A stretch of 8,982 nt of DNA from Chromatiales bacterium (GTDB lineage: Bacteria > Pseudomonadota > Gammaproteobacteria > SZUA-140): positions 1 to 8,982 of the forward strand of contig JAITWN010000125.1 in NCBI GenBank assembly GCA_031285245.1, read 5' to 3'. Position 1 is the first letter of the stretch. Every line of letters starts with the position of its first letter. A model generated the notes under the pieces. The model saw only the letters and a program-made list of their open reading frames with translations, was not told the origin of the DNA and made no database searches. Shown one piece after another: positions 1-6,047 of this stretch. Made by a program: the position numbers and the translations under genes.

Positions 1-42
1 GCCGTCTGGATTGCCACGGGGCTAACGCCCCTCGCAATGACG
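1..42. repeat. REP-like imperfect palindrome downstream of nlpD, truncated by the window edge
   Basis: The sequence lies 9 bases beyond the nlpD stop codon. It has outer arms ATTGC (10-14) and GCAAT (34-38), a small internal mismatch, inner arms GGGGC (18-22) and GCCCC (27-31), and a TAAC tetraloop. Read on the minus strand it begins GTCATTGCGAGGGGC and ends GGCAATCCAGACGG. From memory, this 'CATTGCGAGG...GCAATCC' pattern is a dispersed REP/MITE-like intergenic repeat in many proteobacterial genomes. The left end may run outside the window. The hairpin could also protect the 3' end of the nlpD transcript or act as a weak stop, but no T-tract follows it on the minus strand within the window. 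A second GCCCC on the minus strand (51-47) could compete for the GGGGC arm. Confidence 0.6.
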
Positions 43-51
43 ATGTGGGGC

Positions 52-966
52 TTAACCACCGCGGCGATAGGGAAGATATTGCATGGGATCGACGGGGGTG
101 CCGTCGAGGCGAATTTCGAAATGCAGTCTGACTTCCTGATTCGCTGTGCCGCTGTCCCCCATCTCGGCGATCTGCTGACCGGCACGCACTGACGCGCCAT
201 CGCTCACCAACAGGCGCTCGTTATGGGCATAGGCGCTCAGAAAACGCTCATCATGCTTGATGATGATGAGATTGCCGAAGTGAGGAATGCCTGAACCGCT
301 ATACACCACTTTGCCATTGGCCGCGGCATAGATCGGTTCGCCACGTCCAGCGCGGATTTCGAGCCCTCGGCGCGCGGGTTCGACGCGAGCATCAGCACGA
401 CGCACTGGCCATTGCCAGATCGGCACATCCGTTGCGGCCGGCGGTTTCAACGCGGCGGCGACTTCCGGTGGCTCAACGCGCGCGATCTGCTGAGGCGGCG
501 CTGATATCGGCTCGGATATCAGCCCGCGTGACGCGGCTGTCGACGGCGATGCAGCAGATGCAGATGATGGCGAATCAAGTGGAATGGTCACTGCTTCCTC
601 AACCGGCGCTACGGATGCAGACCTCGTCATGGGTACGGACGACTGGCGGACAACAGGCCGATTCTGCCCGCGTGCAGCAGCCAGAGTTTCGCCAAAGCTT
701 GGTCCGCGCGGCGGCGCAACGCGCAGTTGCTGCCCGGCTTTCAGCCCATAAGGCGTCTGCAAGCCATTCCAGGCCATGACATTATGGTAATCCTGCTGAT
801 AGCGGAAACTGACGGAATAGACCGTCTCGCCCGGCTGAACGATGTGATAGACGTGCGCGCCGCAAGCACTCAACAAAACCGGCAGTAGCGATCCCAGCAA
901 CAACAATCGCAACCATCGTTGCCACCCGCCGATACCAGCGTCCAGGGTAAAAAAAGCATTGCGCAT
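52..966 (-). CDS. nlpD: NlpD-like LysM/LytM lipoprotein, probable amidase activator
   Basis: The product is a 304-residue envelope protein resembling NlpD, which in E. coli activates the septal amidase AmiC during daughter-cell separation. From the ATG at 966 the order is: signal peptide with hydrophobic core LLLLGSLLPVLL; lipobox LSAC with Cys35 as the lipidation site; LysM peptidoglycan-binding domain at about 40-83; Ser/Ala/Pro-rich linker at about 90-185; and a C-terminal LytM (peptidase M23) domain at about 186-297. The segment GNLIIIKHDERFLSAYAHN closely matches the NlpD family. The LytM site is degenerate: Arg199 and Glu203 replace the His and Asp of HxGxD, Arg280 replaces the first His of HxH, and only His248 and His282 remain. 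It is therefore probably a non-enzymatic activator. A TTG at 1008, adjacent to the stop codon of the upstream gene, would add 14 residues. Neither start has a good Shine-Dalgarno sequence, and ATG gives the more normal signal peptide. In enterics rpoS follows nlpD, but here the window ends too soon to tell. Confidence 0.9.
   Translation of the reverse strand: MRNAFFTLDAGIGGWQRWLRLLLLGSLLPVLLSACGAHVYHIVQPGETVYSVSFRYQQDYHNVMAWNGLQTPYGLKAGQQLRVAPPRGPSFGETLAAARGQNRPVVRQSSVPMTRSASVAPVEEAVTIPLDSPSSASAASPSTAASRGLISEPISAPPQQIARVEPPEVAAALKPPAATDVPIWQWPVRRADARVEPARRGLEIRAGRGEPIYAAANGKVVYSGSGIPHFGNLIIIKHDERFLSAYAHNERLLVSDGASVRAGQQIAEMGDSGTANQEVRLHFEIRLDGTPVDPMQYLPYRRGG
500..523. repeat. Perfect 9-bp inverted repeat inside nlpD
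   Basis: Arms GCTGATATC (500-508) and GATATCAGC (515-523) flank a 6-base loop. Each arm contains the palindrome GATATC. The repeat lies in the part of nlpD that encodes the low-complexity linker, where protein constraint is weak, and it encodes a small ISEPIS repeat. It could form a hairpin in the mRNA or serve as an operator-like site, or it could be chance. In E. coli the main rpoS promoter lies inside nlpD, so an internal control element in this gene has a precedent, but no promoter is identified here. Confidence 0.45.
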
Positions 967-1008
967 GTAGAGCAGTATATCGCCTTGTTGGTCCAGATCA
1001 GCGTGCAA

Positions 1009-1596
1009 TCAATGCAGCAGCTTGTATACAGCATAAACCACGATCAGCCCGAGTACGACTGACCAGCCGATGATGTCGACGTAACGATGCAGATAGGGCT
1101 CGAAACGCTTGCCGCCCCAGCGCATCAGCGCGGCGACGAGGAAAAAGCGCATGCCGCGTCCGATCAGCGAGCCGATCACAAATTGCGGCAACGCCATCGC
1201 CACCGCTCCGGCAGTGATGGTGAAAATCTTGTAGGGGATCGGCGAGAAACCACCGATGAAGACGATGACGAGAAATCCCCAATGATCGAACCATTCGCGC
1301 GCGAGCAGATACGCATCCCAGTAGCCAAAGCGATGCAGCATCGGTTCGACGAGATTGAAGGCGAACATGCCGATGGCATAGCCGATCACGCCGCCAAGCA
1401 CTGAGGCAAGGGTAGTCAGTCCGGCGAGAAACCACGCGCGCTCGGGCCGCGCCACCACCATCGGCGCTAGCATCACATCCGGCGGAATGGGAAAGAACGA
1501 AGATTCGGCGACGCTGAGGCCACCGAGATACCAAGGCGCATGCGGATGCCGCGCCCAGCCGAGCACTTTGTCATAGAGCGCGCCGAAGATACGCAT
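1009..1596 (-). CDS. yqaA: YqaA-type DedA/SNARE-associated family inner-membrane protein
   Basis: This 195-residue integral membrane protein belongs to the DedA (SNARE-associated/VTT) superfamily, YqaA subgroup. Family members are linked to membrane homeostasis, and some recycle the undecaprenyl-phosphate carrier lipid. The role of the YqaA subgroup itself is not settled. The family re-entrant motif is seen at ESSFFPIPPD (31-40), and its partner GGFSPIPYK at 115-123 is followed by a Gly/Ala-rich helix and GRGMRFF (147-152). Hydrophobic segments lie near 54-80, 107-116, 124-145 and 174-193. The ATG at 1596 is preferred: GGAG lies 7 bases upstream, and the A of this ATG is also the last base of the pcm stop codon. 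A TTG one codon earlier is possible but too close to the GGAG. Its position between pcm and nlpD suggests co-expression with envelope functions. Confidence 0.88.
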   Translation of the reverse strand: MRIFGALYDKVLGWARHPHAPWYLGGLSVAESSFFPIPPDVMLAPMVVARPERAWFLAGLTTLASVLGGVIGYAIGMFAFNLVEPMLHRFGYWDAYLLAREWFDHWGFLVIVFIGGFSPIPYKIFTITAGAVAMALPQFVIGSLIGRGMRFFLVAALMRWGGKRFEPYLHRYVDIIGWSVVLGLIVVYAVYKLLH

Positions 1597-2225
1597 CAAC
1601 GATCTCCAGATAACATGGGCACGAAGCTGACCGCTTCCAGTTCTTCCTGTATATAGCCGTCCTCGCTGCGCGTGATCGACAGCAGACGCTGCGCATCGAC
1701 ACCGATCGGCATCACCAAGCGGCCACCAATAGCGAGTTGCTCCAAAAACGAAGCCGGAATTTCCGCTGGTGAAGCAGCGGCGATAATGCCGTCAAAGGGC
1801 GCCGCTTCCAACCAACCCGCGCTGCCATCGCCATGACGAGTCGTGATGTTGCGCAGATGCATCTTGTGAAATCGCCAGCGCGCGCGCGTCAGTAGCGCTT
1901 CGATGCGCTCGATGGTGTACACCGATTCCGCCACCCGTGCAAGAATCGCAGTCTGATAACCCGAGCCGGTGCCGATCTCCAGCACACGCCCGAGTGGCCC
2001 GCGTTGCAGCAGCACTTCGGTCATGCGCGCCACTATGTACGGGCTCGAAATGGTCTGACCAAAGCCGATCGGAAGCGCAGTGTTTTCATAGGCACGGCTC
2101 GCGAGCGCTTCGTCTATGAACAAATGCCGCGGCACATCCTGCATGATGTCGAGCACGACACCACTACGAATCCCCTGCGCGCGCAGCAACTCGACCAGGC
2201 GAGCCCGTGTGCGCCGAGAAGTCAT
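1596..2225 (-). CDS. pcm: Protein-L-isoaspartate O-methyltransferase
   Basis: Pcm transfers a methyl group from S-adenosylmethionine to abnormal L-isoaspartyl residues in ageing proteins, starting their repair in the cytoplasm. The 209-residue product is close to the 208 residues of E. coli Pcm and starts in register with it (MTSRRTRARLVELLRAQGI versus MVSRR...LRAQGI). Visible motifs are the substrate-site segment LPIGFGQTISSPY (51-63), SAM-binding motif I EIGTGSGYQTA (83-93), TRHGDG (129-134), the PFDGIIAAA strand (143-151) and GGRLVMPIG (167-175). The ATG at 2225 is chosen because AAGG lies 7 bases upstream and the N-terminus matches the family. A GTG at 2258, overlapping the surE stop as GTGA, would add 11 residues and is less likely. 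The open frame continues further upstream inside surE, but that part is only a shadow. It is translated with surE and, through a 1-base overlap, with the DedA-type gene. Confidence 0.95.
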   Translation of the reverse strand: MTSRRTRARLVELLRAQGIRSGVVLDIMQDVPRHLFIDEALASRAYENTALPIGFGQTISSPYIVARMTEVLLQRGPLGRVLEIGTGSGYQTAILARVAESVYTIERIEALLTRARWRFHKMHLRNITTRHGDGSAGWLEAAPFDGIIAAASPAEIPASFLEQLAIGGRLVMPIGVDAQRLLSITRSEDGYIQEELEAVSFVPMLSGDR

Positions 2226-2254
2226 GCCGATGCCTTCTCGGCGTGTGTTGACGC

Positions 2255-3013
2255 TCACCTTTCGATGTTCTCCATCCAGCTGCGCAAAGCGTCTAAGGCG
2301 TGGTGCCTGGTCAGATCCACCTGCAACGGCGTCACCGACACATAACCTTCCCTGATCGCGTAAAAATCCGTACCCGGACCGGCATCCTGCTCCGGACCGG
2401 AAGAGCCGATCCAATAGATCGGATTACCTCGTGGGTCGCTGGATTTTATCACCGGTTCAGACTTGTGACGGAAGCCAAGACGCGTGACGCGCAAACCACC
2501 GATGTCATCCCATGGCCGGTCGGGCACATTGACGTTGAGAATGAAATCGCGCGGCAATAGCGTTTTGCGTAAACCCTGCACCAAGCAGCGCACCGCCTGC
2601 AATGCGGATTCGTAATGACCGGGGCCAGGTCGTGGCCCAGCAAGCGACACTGCAATAGCGGGAAAACCGAGAAAACGCCCCTCCACCGCTGCCGCCACCG
2701 TGCCGGAGTAAATGACATCATCGCCAAGATTAGCGCCGGCATTGATGCCCGAAATGACCATATCGGGTTCACTGTCGAGGAGACCGGTGATAGCGAGATG
2801 CACGCAATCGGTTGGCGTGCCATTGACGCGGATGAAACCGTTCTCCGCGCGCGTGGCACGGATCGGACGATCGAGAGTCAGGGAGTTGCTGGCACCGCTG
2901 CGATCGCGATCAGGCGCGACCACCGTGATCTCGCCAAGATCGCGTAAACCATTAGCAAGACAGACGAGCCCGGGCGCGAGGTAACCGTCGTCATTACTGA
3001 GCAGGATTTTCAC
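2255..3013 (-). CDS. surE: 5'/3'-nucleotidase SurE
   Basis: SurE is a metal-dependent phosphatase acting on nucleoside 5'- and 3'-monophosphates, and in some species on short polyphosphate. It is a cytoplasmic stationary-phase survival protein. The product has 252 residues (E. coli about 253). The N-terminus MKILLSNDDGYLAPG carries the metal ligands Asp8 and Asp9. Ser39 sits in DRDRSGASNSL, and the Asn of SGINAGANLGDDV (Asn91) completes the metal site. YSGTVAAAVEG (102-112) is also a family signature. Translation starts at GTG (3013), with GGGAGG 8-9 bases upstream. That binding site is the 3' arm of a hairpin beginning 3 bases after the nuoN stop codon. The gene sits directly after nuoN, whereas in enterics it usually follows truD/ispDF. 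Confidence 0.96.
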   Translation of the reverse strand: MKILLSNDDGYLAPGLVCLANGLRDLGEITVVAPDRDRSGASNSLTLDRPIRATRAENGFIRVNGTPTDCVHLAITGLLDSEPDMVISGINAGANLGDDVIYSGTVAAAVEGRFLGFPAIAVSLAGPRPGPGHYESALQAVRCLVQGLRKTLLPRDFILNVNVPDRPWDDIGGLRVTRLGFRHKSEPVIKSSDPRGNPIYWIGSSGPEQDAGPGTDFYAIREGYVSVTPLQVDLTRHHALDALRSWMENIER

Positions 3014-3021
3014 GTTGCAGC

Positions 3022-3037
3022 CCTCCCAGGCGGGAGG
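3022..3037 (-). promoter_or_regulatory. Hairpin sequestering the surE ribosome binding site
   Basis: On the minus strand CCTCCC-GCCT-GGGAGG forms a perfect 6-bp, GC-rich stem with a tetraloop. The 3' arm GGGAGG is the Shine-Dalgarno sequence for the surE GTG start 8 bases downstream, and the 5' arm carries CCTCC, the anti-Shine-Dalgarno core. The stem begins at the fourth base after the nuoN TGA, so a ribosome ending nuoN would be expected to melt it and expose the surE site. This suggests translational coupling. That function is inference; the structure is read directly from the sequence. No T-tract follows on the minus strand, so it is not an intrinsic terminator of the nuo transcript. Confidence 0.6.
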
Positions 3038-3040
3038 TTT

Positions 3041-4477
3041 TCAGCCGAGGACGTCAGCGCACAGCTTCATGAGGAAACCGGGGAACACGCCGAGCGCAAG
3101 CACGACGATGCCGTTCAAGCTCATCACCGCGCGCATGTCGAGGCTGGCTGCGAGCGGTGCGGTGTCGTCGGCTTTCTCGAAATACATGTATTTGACCACG
3201 CGTAGATAGTAAGCAGCGCCGATCACCGAGAACAGCACGGCGAACACCGCCAGCCACACCATGTCGATGTCAACGACCGCGCGCAACACCGCGAGCTTGG
3301 CATAGAAGCCAACGGTCGGCGGCACGCCCGCAGTTGAAAACATGATGATCAACATCATGAACGCGAACCAGGGGCTACGCTCATTGAGTCCTTTGAAATC
3401 TTCCAGGCGATCGGCCTCGAAGCCCGAACGGCTGAGCAGAATGATCATGCCAAAACCGCCGAGCGTCATCAGCGTATACACCAGGATGTAGAACATCGCG
3501 GCTGAATAGCCGGCCACCGTGCCGGTGAGAATGCCAAGCAACATGAAGCCGATATGGCTGATGGTCGAATACGCCAGCATGCGCTTGATGTTGGTCTGCG
3601 CGAGTGCGATCACGTTACCGACCGTAATCGACAGCATGGAGAGGATGATCATCATCTCCTGCCAGTGCATGTGCAGACCACCGAGACCATCGGCAACCAG
3701 GCGGATAGTAATCGCGAACGCAGCGATCTTCGGCGCCGAGCTGATGTAGAGCGTCATCGACGTCGGCGCACCGTGGTAAACGTCAGGGATCCACATGTGG
3801 AACGGCACCGCGCCGAGCTTGAAAGCAAGGCCAACGATGATGAAGACGAGGCCAAACAACAGCACCGGATCATTGCTGGTGCCCTGCGTGATGCGTTCGC
3901 TCAAGCCACCGATACTCAGCGTGCCGGTCGCGCCATAGAGCATCGACATACCATAGAGCAGCAAGCCGGAGGCAAGCGCGCCGAGCACGAAATACTTCAT
4001 CGCCGCTTCACTCGACGCCACTGAGTCACGATTGAGTGCGACCATGGCATAGAGCGCCAGCGACATCAGCTCAAGCCCAAGGTAGAGCGTGAGCATGCTA
4101 TAGGCAGACACCATCACCATCATGCCGAGCAGACCGAACAAACCCAGCACGAAGAATTCGCCACGCAACAGACCGCGCGCCGCCAAGTATTCACGCGAAT
4201 AGAGGAACACCGTCGCCGTGACCACATAGATGAACATCTTCAGCAGATCGCCCATGGCGTCGCTGATGAACATGCCATCGAAAGTCACGCCCGTCGGTGA
4301 GGAATGCAGCGTCAAGGTCAGCACGGCGGCGCCAAACAGCGTCGCCAGCGCCATCAGATAAGTGACGACACGATTGCGATCGCTGAGGAATACGTCCACG
4401 ACCAGGATGATGCACGCCATGGCGAGCACGAAGATCTCGGGCATGGCAGCGTAGAAATTGGGATGCGTGAATTCCAT
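3041..4477 (-). CDS. nuoN: NADH-quinone oxidoreductase subunit N
   Basis: NuoN is one of the three antiporter-like proton-pumping subunits in the membrane arm of respiratory complex I. The product has 478 residues (E. coli 485) with hydrophobic helices along its whole length and the proton_antipo_M core. Channel residues are present: Glu136 in LGLELMSLALYAM, Lys220 in AFKLGAVPFHMWIPDVYHG, Lys250 in SSAPKIAAF and Lys394 in VGFYAKLAVL. The conserved NIKRMLAYSTISHIGFMLLG (296-315) is also seen. The ATG at 4477 has AGG 7 bases upstream and lies 18 bases after nuoM. It is the last nuo gene of the operon here, and surE follows 27 bases later. The extra small DUF2818 gene often found after nuoN in Betaproteobacteria is not present. 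Confidence 0.97.
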   Translation of the reverse strand: MEFTHPNFYAAMPEIFVLAMACIILVVDVFLSDRNRVVTYLMALATLFGAAVLTLTLHSSPTGVTFDGMFISDAMGDLLKMFIYVVTATVFLYSREYLAARGLLRGEFFVLGLFGLLGMMVMVSAYSMLTLYLGLELMSLALYAMVALNRDSVASSEAAMKYFVLGALASGLLLYGMSMLYGATGTLSIGGLSERITQGTSNDPVLLFGLVFIIVGLAFKLGAVPFHMWIPDVYHGAPTSMTLYISSAPKIAAFAITIRLVADGLGGLHMHWQEMMIILSMLSITVGNVIALAQTNIKRMLAYSTISHIGFMLLGILTGTVAGYSAAMFYILVYTLMTLGGFGMIILLSRSGFEADRLEDFKGLNERSPWFAFMMLIIMFSTAGVPPTVGFYAKLAVLRAVVDIDMVWLAVFAVLFSVIGAAYYLRVVKYMYFEKADDTAPLAASLDMRAVMSLNGIVVLALGVFPGFLMKLCADVLG

Positions 4478-4495
4478 GTCAGAACCTGGCCGGCC

Positions 4496-6016
4496 TCAAA
4501 GTTTCGATACCGTCACATGCGCGAGCAAGTGAGCCACGGAGGAATGCATGACTTCGAGCAGCGGATCGGGCCACACGCCGAGCAGCAGCACGAAGAAAGC
4601 CACCGAGCCAAGCACCAGCATTTCTCGCGGGTTGATGTCCTTGAGGGCGGCGACATTGTCGTTGGCGACTTTGCCAAAGACCACGCGCTTGACCATCCAC
4701 AGACTGTATGCCGCGCCGAGAATCAGGCTCGTTGCGGCGAGCAGAGCGTACCAGAAGTTCGCCTTGAAGGCGCCCATGATGACGAGGAACTCGCCGACGA
4801 ACCCCGAGGTGCCAGGCAAGCCAGCATTGGCAAGCGCGAAGAACACCATGAAGGCACCAAAGTGCGGCATGGTGTTGATCACACCGCCGTAATCACCAAT
4901 CAAGCGGCTGTGCATGCGGTCGTAAAGCACACCAACGCAGAGGAACATCGCGCCCGACACAAAGCCGTGAGAGACCATCTGCACCAGCGCGCCTTCAACG
5001 CCGAGCGCCGCACCCTGCACGCTGCCACTGTCTCTGAAAATGGTGAAGACCAGGAAAAAGCCGAGCGTGACGAAACCCATGTGCGAGATCGATGAATACG
5101 CGATCAACTTCTTCATGTCCTCCTGCACCAGCGCGACCAAGGCAATGTAAATCACCGCAATCAGCGACAGCGTGATGATCAAGCCATCGAGTTCAGCGCT
5201 CGCGTCCGGCGTAATCGGCAGCATGAAGCGGATGAAACCATAAGTGCCCATCTTCAGCATGATCGCCGCCAGCACCACCGAACCGCCCGTGGGTGCCTCG
5301 ACGTGCGCATCCGGCAACCAGGTATGCACCGGCCACATCGGCACTTTGACCGCGAAGGCAACGAGGAAGGCGAGGAAGATCAAGATCTGCGCCTCAAGTC
5401 CGATCTTGAGAGCGTGGAAATCGAGAATCTCGAAGCTGCCGGCCTGGAAATAGAGATAGATCAGCGCCACCAGCAGCAGCACCGAACCGAGGAAGGTGTA
5501 GAGGAAGAACTTCAGTGCAGCGTAGATGCGGCGCGGCCCACCCCAGATACCGATGACGAGAAACATCGGGATCAACATCGCTTCCCAGAACACATAGAAC
5601 AGCACGGCATCGAGCGCGCAGAACACACCGATCATCATGCCTTCCATGATCAGGAAGGCCGCCATGTACTGCGCCACGCGCACGCGGATCACTTCCCAAG
5701 CCGCGAGCACCACGATCACGCTGGTGAATGTAGTCAGCACTGCAAGCGGCATCGAAATGCCATCGACGCCGAGATGGTAATAGATGTCGAACACCGGCAC
5801 CCATGGCGCTTTTTCCACGAACTGCATGAGATAAGTGCTGCGATCAAAATCGAAGAACAGCACCAGCGAAAGCACGAAAGTGACCAGCGCGACGATCAGC
5901 GACAGCCAGCGCACCGCGGGCGCCGAATTATTACCGGTGCCGACGGCGAGCACGGCGAGTCCGCCGACGATCGGCACCCAGATAAGCAGGCTGAGCAGAG
6001 GCAGTTCAGAACTCAT
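4496..6016 (-). CDS. nuoM: NADH-quinone oxidoreductase subunit M
   Basis: NuoM is the middle antiporter-like subunit of the complex I membrane arm, lying between NuoN and NuoL. The product has 506 residues (E. coli 509) and is highly hydrophobic. Expected charged channel residues are visible: Glu145 in YVFWEAMLIPMF, Lys224 in FAVKVPMWPVHTWLPDAHVE, Lys255 in AIMLKMGTYGF and Glu409 in GFVGEFLV; the last is Lys in NuoL and NuoN but Glu in NuoM, as seen here. QEDMKKLIAYSSISHMGF (298-315) is the conserved mid-protein motif. The ATG at 6016 gives a family-like N-terminus, but its ribosome binding site is weak (AGAGA about 10 bases upstream). An out-of-frame ATG 7 bases upstream opens a 5-codon ORF overlapping this start. 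The gap to nuoL is 31 bases. Confidence 0.97.
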   Translation of the reverse strand: MSSELPLLSLLIWVPIVGGLAVLAVGTGNNSAPAVRWLSLIVALVTFVLSLVLFFDFDRSTYLMQFVEKAPWVPVFDIYYHLGVDGISMPLAVLTTFTSVIVVLAAWEVIRVRVAQYMAAFLIMEGMMIGVFCALDAVLFYVFWEAMLIPMFLVIGIWGGPRRIYAALKFFLYTFLGSVLLLVALIYLYFQAGSFEILDFHALKIGLEAQILIFLAFLVAFAVKVPMWPVHTWLPDAHVEAPTGGSVVLAAIMLKMGTYGFIRFMLPITPDASAELDGLIITLSLIAVIYIALVALVQEDMKKLIAYSSISHMGFVTLGFFLVFTIFRDSGSVQGAALGVEGALVQMVSHGFVSGAMFLCVGVLYDRMHSRLIGDYGGVINTMPHFGAFMVFFALANAGLPGTSGFVGEFLVIMGAFKANFWYALLAATSLILGAAYSLWMVKRVVFGKVANDNVAALKDINPREMLVLGSVAFFVLLLGVWPDPLLEVMHSSVAHLLAHVTVSKL

Positions 6017-6047
6017 GAGGCATCGGTCTCTGGTGGATCTCTTTGGG

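Noticed and set aside
998..1534. 178-codon minus-strand frame overlapping the DedA-type gene
   Set aside because: It is Arg/Ser-rich with no recognisable motif, and overlaps almost entirely with a gene that has clear family motifs, a good binding site and a matching length.
2226..2414. Upstream extension of the pcm reading frame into surE
   Set aside because: The extra residues are a shadow of the surE C-terminus in another frame, and the family N-terminus starts at the ATG at 2225.
3022..3041. Intrinsic terminator on the plus strand (6-bp stem followed by TTTT)
   Set aside because: The stem plus four T is terminator-like when read left to right, but there is no plus-strand gene to terminate. 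The T-tract is short, and the same stem has a better explanation on the minus strand.
4488..4495. GGCCGGCC palindrome in the nuoM-nuoN gap
   Set aside because: It is an 8-base palindrome with no loop, unremarkable in GC-rich DNA, and shows no flanking site structure.
4304..5095. 263-codon open frame on the plus strand, antisense to nuoN/nuoM
   Set aside because: The product is rich in His, Glu, Asp, Gln and Arg with no domain. This is what antisense reading of hydrophobic membrane-protein codons gives (middle T becomes middle A). It spans the nuoM/nuoN junction and has no supporting start signal that I could see.
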